NCBI GenBank assembly: GCA_014800245.1
Contig: JAAVGM010000026.1
Coordinates: forward strand, 41,676 to 105,675
Source of the DNA: Bacteroidales bacterium
GTDB taxonomy: Bacteria; Bacteroidota; Bacteroidia; Bacteroidales; Muribaculaceae
Reading direction: 5' to 3'
DNA length: 64,000 bases
Shown here: in pieces, positions 18,000-27,850 of the stretch
Layout of the letters: every line of letters begins with the position of its first letter
Numbering within the stretch: the stretch's first letter is position 1
The notes under the pieces: generated by a model
What the model saw: only the letters and a program-made list of their open reading frames with translations
Databases searched by the model: none
Told to the model about the DNA's origin: nothing
Made by a program: the position numbers and the translations under genes

Positions 18000-18899
18000 A
18001 TGAGTCAATTAGGCCTTATAATTAAGAACGAATATCTTACCGATCTAAAGACCAAATCTTTTTGGATTGGAACCATTCTTGTCCCTATTCTTTTTGGTGC
18101 TTTCTCTATATTTATCGGATTCTTAATCCAAGATTCCGATGCCACCAAGAAGCTTGCAAATCCGGCAGCTCCGGACCCCTCGGAAATGACAGGGATTCAA
18201 TCTATGGGGATGTTGGGTGGAATATTCCTGGCTCTCTTCCTTATGCTTTATGGAGCCCAGATTTTCAACAAAGTAAAAAAAGAGAAATCAAACAGAGTGA
18301 TGGAAGTGCTTGCCACTTGTGTCACAGGTCGCACCATGATGCTTGGAAAGATTATATCTGTTGGTCTGATAGGAGTTACGCAGATGGTGATTTGGGGGAT
18401 GCTGATATTTTTCGTTGTGGCAGGCGTAATGCTGATCCTTAATGTCTCTATCCCTATGGAATATCTTACGGATTCCAGAATCTACATTGGTTTGCTATGG
18501 TCAATTCTATTTTTCCTTGGGGGATATGTATTTTATGGATCCCTATATGCGGCATGCGGAGCAATGTCGGATAAAGATAACGAGAACCAAACGTATATGA
18601 CAGTGATCACATTCCTGCTGCTTGGATCTTTCTATATAGGTGAGTATGCTGTAATGAATGCAGGAAGTCCGTTGGTTATATTCTGCTCGTTCTTTCCTTT
18701 CACAAGCCCAACAATCGCTGCTGTGAATTCAATTGCAGGCACAATTCCTGTGTGGCAATCAATAATCTCGTTAGTTGTGCTATATGCTTTTGCAGCAATA
18801 TCCGTGTCCTTATCCGGAAAGATCTACACCTCTTCTCTCCTTTTAAAAGGGAAGCGATTCACTCCAAAGGACATCCTTCTTTTTCTTAAATCCAAATAA
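18000..18899 (+). CDS. ABC-2 type permease, compact NatB-like
   Basis: 299 residues, about six membrane segments. Starts with the family-typical cytosolic segment (LIIKNEYLTDLKTKSFWIGTILVPILFG), then very soon VKKEKSNRVMEVLATCVTGRTMMLGKII, the coupling region. NatB-type permeases usually carry a long extracytoplasmic loop of 150-200 residues between TM1 and TM2. Here only about 30 residues remain (DSDATKK...GIQSMG). Forms the membrane half of the exporter with the ATPase directly upstream. Confidence 0.88.
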   Translation: MSQLGLIIKNEYLTDLKTKSFWIGTILVPILFGAFSIFIGFLIQDSDATKKLANPAAPDPSEMTGIQSMGMLGGIFLALFLMLYGAQIFNKVKKEKSNRVMEVLATCVTGRTMMLGKIISVGLIGVTQMVIWGMLIFFVVAGVMLILNVSIPMEYLTDSRIYIGLLWSILFFLGGYVFYGSLYAACGAMSDKDNENQTYMTVITFLLLGSFYIGEYAVMNAGSPLVIFCSFFPFTSPTIAAVNSIAGTIPVWQSIISLVVLYAFAAISVSLSGKIYTSSLLLKGKRFTPKDILLFLKSK

Positions 18900-18926
18900 A
18901 AGGAAATCTGAAAAGGACACTGAGGG

Positions 18927-19838
18927 TTAAAGAAGCGATGAAACCTCTTTGATAAATTTTTCCTCTGATATATTGTAAGGGAGCCAATGAATTTTGGTTC
19001 CCCTTTTTTCCATCCCTCTGAACCAAGTCATCTGACGCTTTGCAAACTGATGAATAGCCGTCTCCAATCCATTAAACATTTCATCATATGTCAGTTTTCC
19101 GATTACATATAATGTTAGGAATTTATATTCGAGCCCATAATATATGAGGGCTTCAGGATCAACACCTCGATCTATCAACCCTTTTACCTCTTCCACCATC
19201 CCTGAGTCAAGACGCTGATGCAAACGAAGGCTGATTGATCTACGCCGTTCCTCACGTGGAATATCCATCCCTATGACAAGAGAATTAAGTTTTTGTGCCT
19301 TGCTCTTATCTGCAAGCTCTGCCTGTTCGGGATGTTCTTTATAATATTCCATTATCTCTATGGCCCTAACAGCTCGCTGAACAGTATCTACATCAGTAGT
19401 GTTATGCAGAGTTTTAGATTGCTTTAAAATTTCTGTAAGCTCATCAAGAGATTTGTTCTTTAGAGAATCACGTAATTCTAAATTAGAAGGCACTTCCGGC
19501 ATAATCAGACCATTGAGTGCATTCTCTACATACATCCCCGATCCACCACACACTACAGGCATTTTTCCGCGCGAAAGAATATCCGAGTATGATTTTCTAA
19601 AATCCGAAAGGAAACGATGCAAATTGTATTTTTCCCCGGCTTCACAAATATCAATAAGATGATAAGGAATTTCGTGATAATCTTCAAGGTCTTTACCGGT
19701 GCCAAGATCCATTCCCGCATAAACCTGACGGGAATCAGCCGATATTATCTCGCCATCGAAATGCCGGGCAATCGATACGGCACGATTTGTTTTGCCGCTC
19801 GCCGTCGGCCCGACCACCGCAATCGTTTCTATAGCCAT
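18927..19838 (-). CDS. miaA: tRNA dimethylallyltransferase
   Basis: 303 residues. P-loop GPTASGKTNRA, DSRQVYAGMDLGTGK, the PxxLIDI region and the tRNA-binding C-terminal segment QFAKRQMTWFRG. Adds dimethylallyl to N6 of A37 in tRNAs reading UNN codons. Its start overlaps the stop of the upstream membrane-protein gene by 10 bases, suggesting translational coupling in the proS / DPP / membrane protein / miaA run. Confidence 0.97.
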   Translation of the reverse strand: MAIETIAVVGPTASGKTNRAVSIARHFDGEIISADSRQVYAGMDLGTGKDLEDYHEIPYHLIDICEAGEKYNLHRFLSDFRKSYSDILSRGKMPVVCGGSGMYVENALNGLIMPEVPSNLELRDSLKNKSLDELTEILKQSKTLHNTTDVDTVQRAVRAIEIMEYYKEHPEQAELADKSKAQKLNSLVIGMDIPREERRRSISLRLHQRLDSGMVEEVKGLIDRGVDPEALIYYGLEYKFLTLYVIGKLTYDEMFNGLETAIHQFAKRQMTWFRGMEKRGTKIHWLPYNISEEKFIKEVSSLL

Positions 19839-21193
19839 TCTTGTGTAGAATTTACTTTACCACCCTTTCTGCCTTTCCACCAGCGCTTGAATCTATAGAA
19901 CTTGGTATCCGAATTAAACATGGATATCCTTATCCACTTGTCGTCCTGGAAATCATAAGAGTTTTTCTTAATTTCCTTAAGATTGAATGAGGGTTGGTAT
20001 GATTTCAATTTCATCTTGCGGAAGCCATCTTCATCGAATATCTTTTGTGTAAGAATGATGGTAGCCATTCGTGTAATATCCGAAACCATCATAGCCGACA
20101 TCTCCTCCGGATGGAAAGAATATATACGCTTCACTAATTCAAAATCCAACCACTCTCCATCTACATTCATCTCAGGATAATCTTCATAATTACCATCCAG
20201 AAAATAAAAATAACGAAGTGTGTTATGACGCTCCAATCCGGGAGTCTTTCGTCCATAGAAGAATCTTAACTCGCCATCATTCACTCCGGTCATACGGCGA
20301 ATAAGCGTCTGAACCTCCGGAATGGTAATACCATTGACACTGCGCTTTGTCATAAACGGGGTGTCGAGCACACGTGCGGCATTTCTACTTATATCTACGG
20401 TCTTTGAATTAATGAAGATATGATTCCCACATATTACATAGAACCTAAGATAAGTCTTTGTGGTCATATCCTGCAATTCTTCCTGAGTGATGATTTCATC
20501 ATTTTCTTTAAGGTCGAGATAAAGATTGTAATACCTGAAAGAAAAGAATAACTCATCAAATATAAACGCAATGATATTTGTCCACACAAAGACATAATAG
20601 TCTCGTCCGTTCAATTCCGCATCAACAAAGAAAAGAAGGTAATACGTCCAGATTAGAACAGACAGAGCGCCGAATAGAAAAATAAGATTTCGGAGCTGTC
20701 GATAAGACTCAGAAGAAAGCAGACTTCCTATTTTGCTTCTTCCTCCATAGTCGCCCGAGGCTATCTTACAGTTAACACATATTGACAATCTCTTTCTGCG
20801 GATATAAATCACTAATAGAGTGATGAAACAAACAGGATCCAATATAAGCGACGGAAGGAATGGCTTTGAGAAGAAAGAGAATTCCTTCGGCAGCTTAAAG
20901 GGAAGAAGATCCCATATATCGAAAATATTTAAAATAATAGTTGAAAAAGAATATGCAACCGTACAGAAAAATATCGCATAAATCACAAGCATGCAGCTTG
21001 TCTTATGTGTCAACTTATTATTATATAATATTGTGTAAATCACAGCCGCAGCGATAAGCGCGACAATTGGAGAAAAATAATATGGAAGAAGCGCAGAAAG
21101 CCCTATTGTAATGGCAATAACCAGCAACCCTATGGAAAAATTCTTCCAGAAGGTGTATAATTGATCGCTGCTTATTTTTTTCAGATCTTCCAT
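19829..21193 (-). CDS. Bacteroidales membrane protein of unknown function
   Basis: 454 residues. Five to six hydrophobic helices in the first 240 residues with a cytosolic loop holding CVNC and a GG-rich turn, then a soluble C-terminal half (about residues 240-454) with no motif I recognise, ending in a basic stretch (RFKRWWKGRKGGK). Overlaps miaA by 10 bases and follows the DPP gene by 9 bases. Not recognised; I give no function. Confidence 0.8.
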   Translation of the reverse strand: MEDLKKISSDQLYTFWKNFSIGLLVIAITIGLSALLPYYFSPIVALIAAAVIYTILYNNKLTHKTSCMLVIYAIFFCTVAYSFSTIILNIFDIWDLLPFKLPKEFSFFSKPFLPSLILDPVCFITLLVIYIRRKRLSICVNCKIASGDYGGRSKIGSLLSSESYRQLRNLIFLFGALSVLIWTYYLLFFVDAELNGRDYYVFVWTNIIAFIFDELFFSFRYYNLYLDLKENDEIITQEELQDMTTKTYLRFYVICGNHIFINSKTVDISRNAARVLDTPFMTKRSVNGITIPEVQTLIRRMTGVNDGELRFFYGRKTPGLERHNTLRYFYFLDGNYEDYPEMNVDGEWLDFELVKRIYSFHPEEMSAMMVSDITRMATIILTQKIFDEDGFRKMKLKSYQPSFNLKEIKKNSYDFQDDKWIRISMFNSDTKFYRFKRWWKGRKGGKVNSTQEWL

Positions 21194-21202
21194 TATTTCC
21201 TA

Positions 21203-23389
21203 TCATTTAAGGTTAATATCAAGAAAATCTTTCACCTTTTTAAAGAGCTGAACTCTCGCATTGCACATAGGGAGACTATGCTCAAATCCGGTGAATGACA
21301 TCATATCGAAAATCTTTCCTTCAAAATTGAGTTTTGAAGTATATTTCAATGTATTATAATAATGTACATTGTCGTCGCTTGTACCCGACATAATGAGAAG
21401 GCGAGAATTCATCTTCTCAGTTCTCTGCAAAGCGGAGGCAATATTATATCCTGATTCGTTTTGCTGCGGCGTACCCATATAGCGCTCAGTATAGATTGAA
21501 TCGTAGAAACGCCAATCTGTCACCGGAGCCATAGAAACACCTGCTTTGAATGGATTGGAATCAGCGGATAACTCCATCAAGGTCATATAGCCTCCATAGC
21601 TCCAACCGAAACATGCCATATTAGAAGAATCGATATACGGAAGAGATCCGAAATATTTTGCACCCGAAATCTGATCGGCCGTTTCTATCTCACCAAGATG
21701 ACGATATACACATGTGGCCCATTCGCGACTCCGGTTGCCTGTGCCTCTTCCATCCACGCATGCCACAACGTAACCTTGCGATGCAAGATAATAGACACCC
21801 TCCATCTTCCAACGATTTACCACCTCCTGAGAATCCGGACCATTGTATTGATACATCACCAAAGGATACTTTTGGGATGCGTTAAAATTCTCCGGCTTGA
21901 TGATATATGCATTCATATCCTCCCCCTGCGCATTCTTCACCTTGAGGAATTCCTTCTTTGGAGCAGAAAGATAACGCGATGCATACGTTGAATTATTCTC
22001 TATCTCCAGAATTCGTTTTCCTGAATTGTCGCAGATAGAATATACATTAGGAGTGGTTGCATTGCTGTAATTGCTCACATAGTAATGCATATCCGAACTG
22101 AATGAAGCAATTTCAGTTCCCTCTTCAGATGTGAGTCGGCTCACAACACCCTTTGCATCAACAGATCCTACAGAGCGGTTGATTGCTCCAAGAATAGTTG
22201 ACTGGAAATAATGCTTGCCGGTCTTGACATCTTTGCCATAATAATCCGTTACGTTCCAATCTCCCTTTGTAAGCTGCTTTATTTGATTGCCGTTGTAGTC
22301 ATATTCATATAAATGACGATAACCGCTTCTTTCACTCCCTATAACAAATGATTTTGCACCATATCTCACCATTTGATATGCTTCCGGGCTAAGCCATTTA
22401 TCACTCGTTTCGGTAAGGATAGTGTGTGCTACAGTCGAACCGGGGTTAACTCGGAAGAGACGAAGATTATTCTGATCGCGATTAAGAACCATCACCATCA
22501 GATTCACACCCTCTCCGTCAAATTCTATCGAGGGCACATAGTCGGTGCCTATAGGAAGATCCATGGTTTTGGTTATCCTGGTGTCAAGATTATATGAATG
22601 CACAGTAACCTTTGAATTAGGATAGCCGGCCAGAGGATATTTATATGAATATGATTGCGGATATGCATCCGACAAGGGATCTGCATCGCAATAGCTCTTA
22701 TAGTTGTCGAAACTATACACGGGCACATTGCTCTCATCAAATCTTACGAATGCGAGAATATTGTCGTCAGCACTCCATCTGATTGTATTAACAAGGCTAA
22801 ACTCCTCCTCATAGCTCCAATCAGCCGAACCATTGATGATCTTATTAAACTCTCCATCCGTTGTCACTGCATAATCCGTGCCGTAATCAAGATTGGAAAT
22901 ATAGATATTATTATCTCGCGTATAAGCCACCATACGACCATCGTGAGAGATAACAGCATCACGCTGACGACCGTTCTCCGAAACCCGTTTAAGCGTACCT
23001 CTCATTATGTCGTAAACATAATATTGAGCAGTGAACGATCTGCGATAGATTCTCTCAACATCGTTCCAAAGAAGAATCTTCTTCTCATTGGAGCTCATCA
23101 CATATCCATCGAAAGAGTCAATCTTCACATCTCCTTTGATCGCATTCACATCAAATAAAGTGGAGACAGCCTTCCCTGTTTTATAGCTATATGCTTCTAT
23201 ACGCTTTCCGTCGGCACTGATTGCAGAATATGTTGCTCCGTCGGCAAGGGGCGTGATCGCACGAATGCTGGCGGGAGCGGATATTTTCGGATCGCAGAAG
23301 TCCTCAACAGTGAGTGCATTGGCAGGAATAGCCAATGTCAAACCGCTGAATACTACAGACGTAAGAATATGTGATTTAAGATGTGCCAT
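21203..23389 (-). CDS. Dipeptidyl peptidase IV-like serine peptidase (S9B)
   Basis: 728 residues from the start at 23389, chosen because it gives a clean signal peptide (MAHLKSHILTSVVFSGLTLAIPANA). A longer open frame upstream adds 19 residues without secretory character. Beta-propeller domain (about 60-470) with the DPP-IV glutamate motif DWSYEEE, then an alpha/beta hydrolase domain with the Ser in GWSYGGYM, Asp in SGTSDDNVHYYN and His in GFEHSLP. Removes X-Pro dipeptides from peptides in the periplasm. Same strand as proS, 70 bases after it. Confidence 0.95.
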   Translation of the reverse strand: MAHLKSHILTSVVFSGLTLAIPANALTVEDFCDPKISAPASIRAITPLADGATYSAISADGKRIEAYSYKTGKAVSTLFDVNAIKGDVKIDSFDGYVMSSNEKKILLWNDVERIYRRSFTAQYYVYDIMRGTLKRVSENGRQRDAVISHDGRMVAYTRDNNIYISNLDYGTDYAVTTDGEFNKIINGSADWSYEEEFSLVNTIRWSADDNILAFVRFDESNVPVYSFDNYKSYCDADPLSDAYPQSYSYKYPLAGYPNSKVTVHSYNLDTRITKTMDLPIGTDYVPSIEFDGEGVNLMVMVLNRDQNNLRLFRVNPGSTVAHTILTETSDKWLSPEAYQMVRYGAKSFVIGSERSGYRHLYEYDYNGNQIKQLTKGDWNVTDYYGKDVKTGKHYFQSTILGAINRSVGSVDAKGVVSRLTSEEGTEIASFSSDMHYYVSNYSNATTPNVYSICDNSGKRILEIENNSTYASRYLSAPKKEFLKVKNAQGEDMNAYIIKPENFNASQKYPLVMYQYNGPDSQEVVNRWKMEGVYYLASQGYVVACVDGRGTGNRSREWATCVYRHLGEIETADQISGAKYFGSLPYIDSSNMACFGWSYGGYMTLMELSADSNPFKAGVSMAPVTDWRFYDSIYTERYMGTPQQNESGYNIASALQRTEKMNSRLLIMSGTSDDNVHYYNTLKYTSKLNFEGKIFDMMSFTGFEHSLPMCNARVQLFKKVKDFLDINLK

Positions 23390-23459
23390 CTTTGTTATAT
23401 TAGACAGCAAGGTCAGAACCGGTTTTCTTGGTTCTGACATTGCCATTTATTTTATAATT

Positions 23460-24941
23460 TTAGTATGCTCTTGCGAATATTACTCTACGTGCGGAGGGCT
23501 TGCCTGTCACCATGCAGACTCCGGGCGTGTTGTCGCCATCAAGCGGAATACAGCGAATTGTAGCCTTTGTTTCCTCTTTGATTTTTTCCTCAGTTTCAGG
23601 AGTGCCATCCCAATGAGCCATGATGAATACGCCGTCTTCGATCCGCTTCTTGAACTCATCATAGGTATCCACCTCGATTGTCTTTTCTTCTCTTCTCTTG
23701 AGAGCTTTCTTAAACAGATTATCCTGAATATCCTCAAGAATCTCCTCAATCTTGGATGAAATCCCTTCAAGCGGCAACGTCTCCTTCTCGAGAGTGTCAC
23801 GACGCATAAGTTCCACAGTGCCATTTTCAAGGTCTCGCTGACCAAGAGCAAGACGTACAGGCACACCCTTCAACTCATAGTCGGCAAATTTGAATCCTGG
23901 ACGGCGGTTGTCGGCATCATCGTATTTTACGCTGATACCTTTTGCACGAAGCTCATCAACCAAAGGAAGAACTTTCTCCGAAATCTCCTTTAACCCCTCT
24001 TCATTCTTATAAATAGGAACAATCACCACCTGAATAGGAGCCAGATGTGGAGGAAGGACTAATCCATTATCATCACTGTGGGTCATGATCAAGGCTCCCA
24101 TCAAGCGAGTTGACACACCCCATGAGTTAGCCCATACATATTCAGGCTTGTTATCCTTATTCATGAATGTCACATCAAATGCCTTGGCAAAGTTCTGACC
24201 GAGATTATGACTCGTACCTGCTTGCAAAGCTTTTCCATCCTGCATCATAGCCTCGATGGAATATGTATTGATCGCACCGGCGAAACGCTCGTTAGGGCTC
24301 TTTACACCGATAGTAACAGGCATTGCCATATACTTCTGTGCGAAATCAGCATATACATTAATCATCTGCACTGTGCGCGACTCTGATTCCTCAGCTGTGG
24401 CATGGGCACAGTGACCTTCCTGCCAAAGGAACTCGGATGTGCGAAGGAACATACGCGTACGCATCTCCCATCTCATTACGTTTGCCCACTGATTGATGAG
24501 CAAGGGAAGATCACGGTAGCTATGGATCCAATTCTTATATGTACCCCAGATGATTGTTTCTGATGTGGGACGCACGATCAACTCCTCTTCGAGCTTGGCC
24601 GCGGGATCCACAATCACCCCTGTCCCGTCGGGATCATTTTTCAGACGATAATGGGTCACAACCGCACACTCTTTAGCAAAGCCCTCTACATGCTCCGCTT
24701 CGCGGCATAAGAAAGATTTCGGAATGAGCAATGGGAAATATGCATTCTGAACGCCTGTAGCCTTAAACATCTCGTCGAGCTGTCGCTGCATTTTCTCCCA
24801 TATGGCGTATCCATAAGGCTTGATCACCATACAGCCGCGCACTGCTGATTGTTCCGCCAAATCTGCCTTCACAACCAGCTCATTATACCATTGAGAATAG
24901 TTTTCCGATCTCTTTGTTAGATTCTTTAGTTCTTTTGCCAT
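23460..24941 (-). CDS. proS: Prolyl-tRNA synthetase, short (archaeal/eukaryote-like) type
   Basis: 493 residues, class II aminoacyl-tRNA synthetase. Motif 2 is visible as [26 protein letters not shown] and motif 3 near [11 protein letters not shown], followed by the anticodon-binding domain ([11 protein letters not shown]) and a short C-terminal domain ending in Tyr (IFARAY), typical of the ProRS form without the insertion editing domain. Cytosolic. Promoter at 25033-25064. Probable first gene of a run to miaA. Confidence 0.97.
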   Translation of the reverse strand: MAKELKNLTKRSENYSQWYNELVVKADLAEQSAVRGCMVIKPYGYAIWEKMQRQLDEMFKATGVQNAYFPLLIPKSFLCREAEHVEGFAKECAVVTHYRLKNDPDGTGVIVDPAAKLEEELIVRPTSETIIWGTYKNWIHSYRDLPLLINQWANVMRWEMRTRMFLRTSEFLWQEGHCAHATAEESESRTVQMINVYADFAQKYMAMPVTIGVKSPNERFAGAINTYSIEAMMQDGKALQAGTSHNLGQNFAKAFDVTFMNKDNKPEYVWANSWGVSTRLMGALIMTHSDDNGLVLPPHLAPIQVVIVPIYKNEEGLKEISEKVLPLVDELRAKGISVKYDDADNRRPGFKFADYELKGVPVRLALGQRDLENGTVELMRRDTLEKETLPLEGISSKIEEILEDIQDNLFKKALKRREEKTIEVDTYDEFKKRIEDGVFIMAHWDGTPETEEKIKEETKATIRCIPLDGDNTPGVCMVTGKPSARRVIFARAY

Positions 24942-25032
24942 AGATAGGTTGTTCTTTTTATGCCCGAGGAATTACCCCTGTTTTTATTGGTCTTTTTAAA
25001 GGGTTAATCCTTTATATGAGCACATTTCAACG

Positions 25033-25064
25033 CAAAGTTACAAATTTTATACTATTTAAACAAT
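25033..25064 (-). promoter_or_regulatory. Promoter of proS
   Basis: Minus strand: ATTG (one mismatch to TTTG) at 25061-25064, 20 bases, TAACTTTG at 25033-25040. About 90 bases before the proS ATG. Confidence 0.65.
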
Positions 25065-25105
25065 AGTTATGGATTCACTTTGCAAAATTATTTTCAGAAA
25101 ATTAA

Positions 25106-25969
25106 TTATTCCTTGTTTGTTTTCTCGGTAGGCGTCATAATTTTCAGTTCAACAATCTCAAATGGATGCTTTATAGCCTCCTCTGCCGCCAATCTGCATA
25201 TCTCTCCTTCTTCATAAGTCATTCCATTAGGAAGGAAAGTGGAGATGGTGAACGGTTGATTGAATAGCACACCATACCAAGTGCAGGAAGCGATATAGCG
25301 ACCTGTCTTTTTATCGAGATGATAGCCGTCACGAGTGAGATCATTGCCAAGAAAGGTGGTTCGCGCATCCTGTATTGCCGTGCCTGAAGGGATCACTCCC
25401 TTTAATTCCGGATTGTCGGCAAGCACTTTCTTTGTGCAATAAAGAATTGAGGCATACATTCTCATCTGATCGTGGGAATAGGCGGCAAATCCGGAATGAG
25501 TTGAGGTTGGCGCGTAAGCCCATGTCTGATGCCAAAGAAACTTTGGATGCGGGCCTACCATGGCTCTAACTCTCCTCAGCATCAAAGGGAGCAGACTATA
25601 AGAAGAATGTATTCCAGACACCGGACTCCCTTGCTGGAAAGTGATTATATCCCATGGCTCATCGTGGAGCGCCCGAGTCATTGTGCAGTGAGGAATCGTA
25701 TCTACATGCCCGTCAGCATATATTTTCCTGAAGCTATACTCCCCTTTTTCGTGCATCAGATTATTCCAATGACGCTCTATTGTACACCCTGGATAATAGA
25801 GGTTCCCTATTATCAACTCGTGCCCACCCATCGTGGCGAGCTGATTTAAATATTGCTCGGTGGCATCTTCGGAAAAACTGTTTCCAATCGCCAACACTTT
25901 GAGTGGTTCAGCGGCATAGCCGAGGGTGGAGAGAGTTAAAAGAAGGAAAAATAAATATAGTTTCTTCAT
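25106..25969 (-). CDS. Secreted SGNH-hydrolase-like protein (DUF4886)
   Basis: 287 residues. Signal peptide (MKKLYLFFLLLTLSTLGYA) then KVLAIGNSFSEDATEQYL, the GNSF block that holds the nucleophile Ser in SGNH-fold proteins; later blocks ITFQQGSP, KFLWHQTWAY and DGYHLDKKTGRY provide the Gln/Asn and the Asp-x-x-His elements. DUF4886 proteins in Bacteroidales are often carbohydrate esterase-like and exported. Substrate unknown. Monocistronic; the small gene and polymerase beyond it have their own promoter. Confidence 0.85.
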   Translation of the reverse strand: MKKLYLFFLLLTLSTLGYAAEPLKVLAIGNSFSEDATEQYLNQLATMGGHELIIGNLYYPGCTIERHWNNLMHEKGEYSFRKIYADGHVDTIPHCTMTRALHDEPWDIITFQQGSPVSGIHSSYSLLPLMLRRVRAMVGPHPKFLWHQTWAYAPTSTHSGFAAYSHDQMRMYASILYCTKKVLADNPELKGVIPSGTAIQDARTTFLGNDLTRDGYHLDKKTGRYIASCTWYGVLFNQPFTISTFLPNGMTYEEGEICRLAAEEAIKHPFEIVELKIMTPTEKTNKE

Positions 25970-26056
25970 CTTTAATATAGTTGGAATCGAATTATTATTG
26001 ATTATATTTTTATCGCTTTTAAAACAATCCCTTTTCTAAAAAGATTTGAAAAACTA

Positions 26057-26221
26057 TTAAAATTTTCCAAGTTTTTTAGCTGTTTCTTCTAATGCTTCCT
26101 CATGTCCGTTAAGCGCAGCGAATGGAGCGAATTGCGCGGCTCTGCTCTCCATCGACATCCGAGGATGCCGCTTAGGCTCATAATGAGGAAGATTGATGAT
26201 TGAATCATATTCCATAATCAT
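26057..26221 (-). CDS. 54-residue YolD-like partner of the Y-family polymerase
   Basis: Short gene starting MIMEYDSIINLPHYEPKRHP and continuing RMSMESRAAQFAPFAALNGHEEA to its stop. The HPRMS...RAAQFAPFAAL pattern is the hallmark of the small protein encoded beside UmuC-like polymerases in Firmicutes (annotated there as YolD-like). It begins 14 bases after the polymerase stop on the same strand, so the two are one operon. Its role is unknown; by association it may help or restrain the error-prone polymerase. An internal ATG at 26215 is an alternative start. Confidence 0.82.
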   Translation of the reverse strand: MIMEYDSIINLPHYEPKRHPRMSMESRAAQFAPFAALNGHEEALEETAKKLGKF

Positions 26222-26235
26222 TTTGTTTTAAGTGG

Positions 26236-27726
26236 CTATGCCTTATGTCCTCCAATCTGTTGGTTTCGTTCTTTCTGGGTTGCTCCTTCTGCAAAGTTAA
26301 GCCCTTTAAGAATCACATTTTTCCCAAACTTCTTTTGAAGCGACAAAATTAGTTTCTGACGTTCCCTCTCTTCTGACAGAGCGCGGTGTTCCTCTCTTTC
26401 CAGTCGCTGCTTTTCCTCATAGTCTTCGAAAAGGCTTAATTGGATAGGAGCTCTTTCTCTGTCGGCTTGGGCCTCCCTCACCAAGTGAGCCGCTACGATA
26501 TTAAGTTTTCTCACTAAAAGCATCGGATTCACAATCCTATCAAATAATTGAGCTGCAAGATCTACAATCATTTTTGACGAGGAGGTGAATCTATTAAAAT
26601 TTGCCGATCCGTGTGCAGGGGTTGGAACATACCTTCCATAGAAATCGCGTCTGACCTCTCCGGAGTAATTTGAAATCCCTGAAGAGGAAGACAGGGATTC
26701 CACATCATATCCGATATGGATAACAATCTGATCGGTCATGACTTCCTTTTCCACAAGTTCAAGTGCAAGGGAATCCGCCATCTCCAACAGCACAACCCTT
26801 GCCTTCTCTACACTATATGGCTCGGATAAAACCTGTCCGCTACTGATGGAATGGGTTTCGGGACGATAACTCTTTATATGTTTCATCTCCACGGGTTCCC
26901 ATCCCCATGCATGATCGATCAGGAGTTCGGCATTTATTCCAAACATTTTATATAACAAATCTTCATGTTTTAGCGAACAGGCGGCAATCTCCCCCATCGT
27001 TGTTATGCCGTATGGAGCGAGACGTTTAGCTATTCCTCTTCCCACCCTCCAGAAATCGGTGAGCGGCCGGTGATCCCATAATTGTTCGCGATAGCTCATC
27101 TCTGTGAGCTCGGCAATTCTCACACCATCCTTATCCGGCTTCATTTTCTTTGCCACAATATCCATTGCCACTTTGGCCAGATAAAGGTTATCACCTATTC
27201 CGGCCGTAGCAGTAACCCCGGTCTCAGACAACACGGCACGAATCATAGTCATGGCAAAATCATGCGCACTCATCTTATAGGCATCGAGATAATCCGTTGC
27301 GTCAATAAATACCTCATCTATCGAATAGACATGCATATCTTCCCTTGCGACGTAACGCAGATATACTTCATAGATGCGGGTGCTGTATTCAATATAGAGT
27401 GCCATGCGCGGAGAGGCAACTACATAATCTAAGGAAAGACTCCGGTCGGACATCAATTCCTTATGGAATATGGATTTTCCGCGCTTGCCCCGGCTATAGT
27501 TGGCATTTCTAACTTTCTCCACCACCTCGAATAGACGGGGTCTCCCTCCCAATCCAAAACTTTTCAAAGCGGGCGACACGGCCAAGACGATAGTCTTCTC
27601 TGTGCGGGAAGCATCGGCTACAACGAGACAGGCGTCAAGAGGGTCGAGTCCCCTTTCAACACATTCCACTGAAGCATAAAATGATTTCAGATCGATTGCT
27701 ATATATTTTCTGTTTTTTTCAGGCAA
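26236..27726 (-). CDS. Y-family DNA polymerase (UmuC/DinB-like)
   Basis: About 496 residues from a TTG start at 27726. Palm motifs YIAIDLKSFYASVE and VYSIDEVFID carry the catalytic Asp and Asp-Glu; the fingers, thumb with HhH (WRVGRGIAKRLAPYGITTMGEIA) and little-finger domain follow. Error-prone bypass of DNA damage. The reading frame is open further up to 27894, but an excellent promoter (27754-27785) and a terminator (27791-27827) lie inside that extension, so translation must begin downstream of them. No ATG is available there in frame, so TTG at 27726 is the best candidate. Sequence style resembles Firmicutes UmuC homologues, and the YolD-like partner supports that kinship. Confidence 0.85.
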   Translation of the reverse strand: MPEKNRKYIAIDLKSFYASVECVERGLDPLDACLVVADASRTEKTIVLAVSPALKSFGLGGRPRLFEVVEKVRNANYSRGKRGKSIFHKELMSDRSLSLDYVVASPRMALYIEYSTRIYEVYLRYVAREDMHVYSIDEVFIDATDYLDAYKMSAHDFAMTMIRAVLSETGVTATAGIGDNLYLAKVAMDIVAKKMKPDKDGVRIAELTEMSYREQLWDHRPLTDFWRVGRGIAKRLAPYGITTMGEIAACSLKHEDLLYKMFGINAELLIDHAWGWEPVEMKHIKSYRPETHSISSGQVLSEPYSVEKARVVLLEMADSLALELVEKEVMTDQIVIHIGYDVESLSSSSGISNYSGEVRRDFYGRYVPTPAHGSANFNRFTSSSKMIVDLAAQLFDRIVNPMLLVRKLNIVAAHLVREAQADRERAPIQLSLFEDYEEKQRLEREEHRALSEERERQKLILSLQKKFGKNVILKGLNFAEGATQKERNQQIGGHKA

Positions 27727-27753
27727 GTCTATAGTGCGTTTGGTTTCTTTTCC

Positions 27754-27785
27754 CAAAATTACATAATCCTTTTCATTTTTGCAAA
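27754..27785 (-). promoter_or_regulatory. Promoter of the Y-family polymerase operon
   Basis: Minus strand TTTG (27782-27785), 20 bases, TAATTTTG (27754-27761): exact Bacteroidetes consensus. The predicted transcript starts near 27747, ruling out start codons upstream of that. No obvious LexA-type palindrome was seen overlapping it. Confidence 0.8.
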
Positions 27786-27790
27786 AAATA

Positions 27791-27827
27791 AAACGCATCG
27801 CACGTCTCGGATATGTGCGATGCGTTT
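27791..27827 (-). terminator. Terminator between DUF4293 gene and polymerase operon
   Basis: Perfect 13-bp stem AAACGCATCGCAC / GTGCGATGCGTTT with an 11-base loop, flanked by A and T runs, so it can work on either strand. It ends the DUF4293 transcript 24 bases after that gene's stop. Confidence 0.85.
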
Positions 27828-27850
27828 TAAAAATTTTAATTAGATATAAT

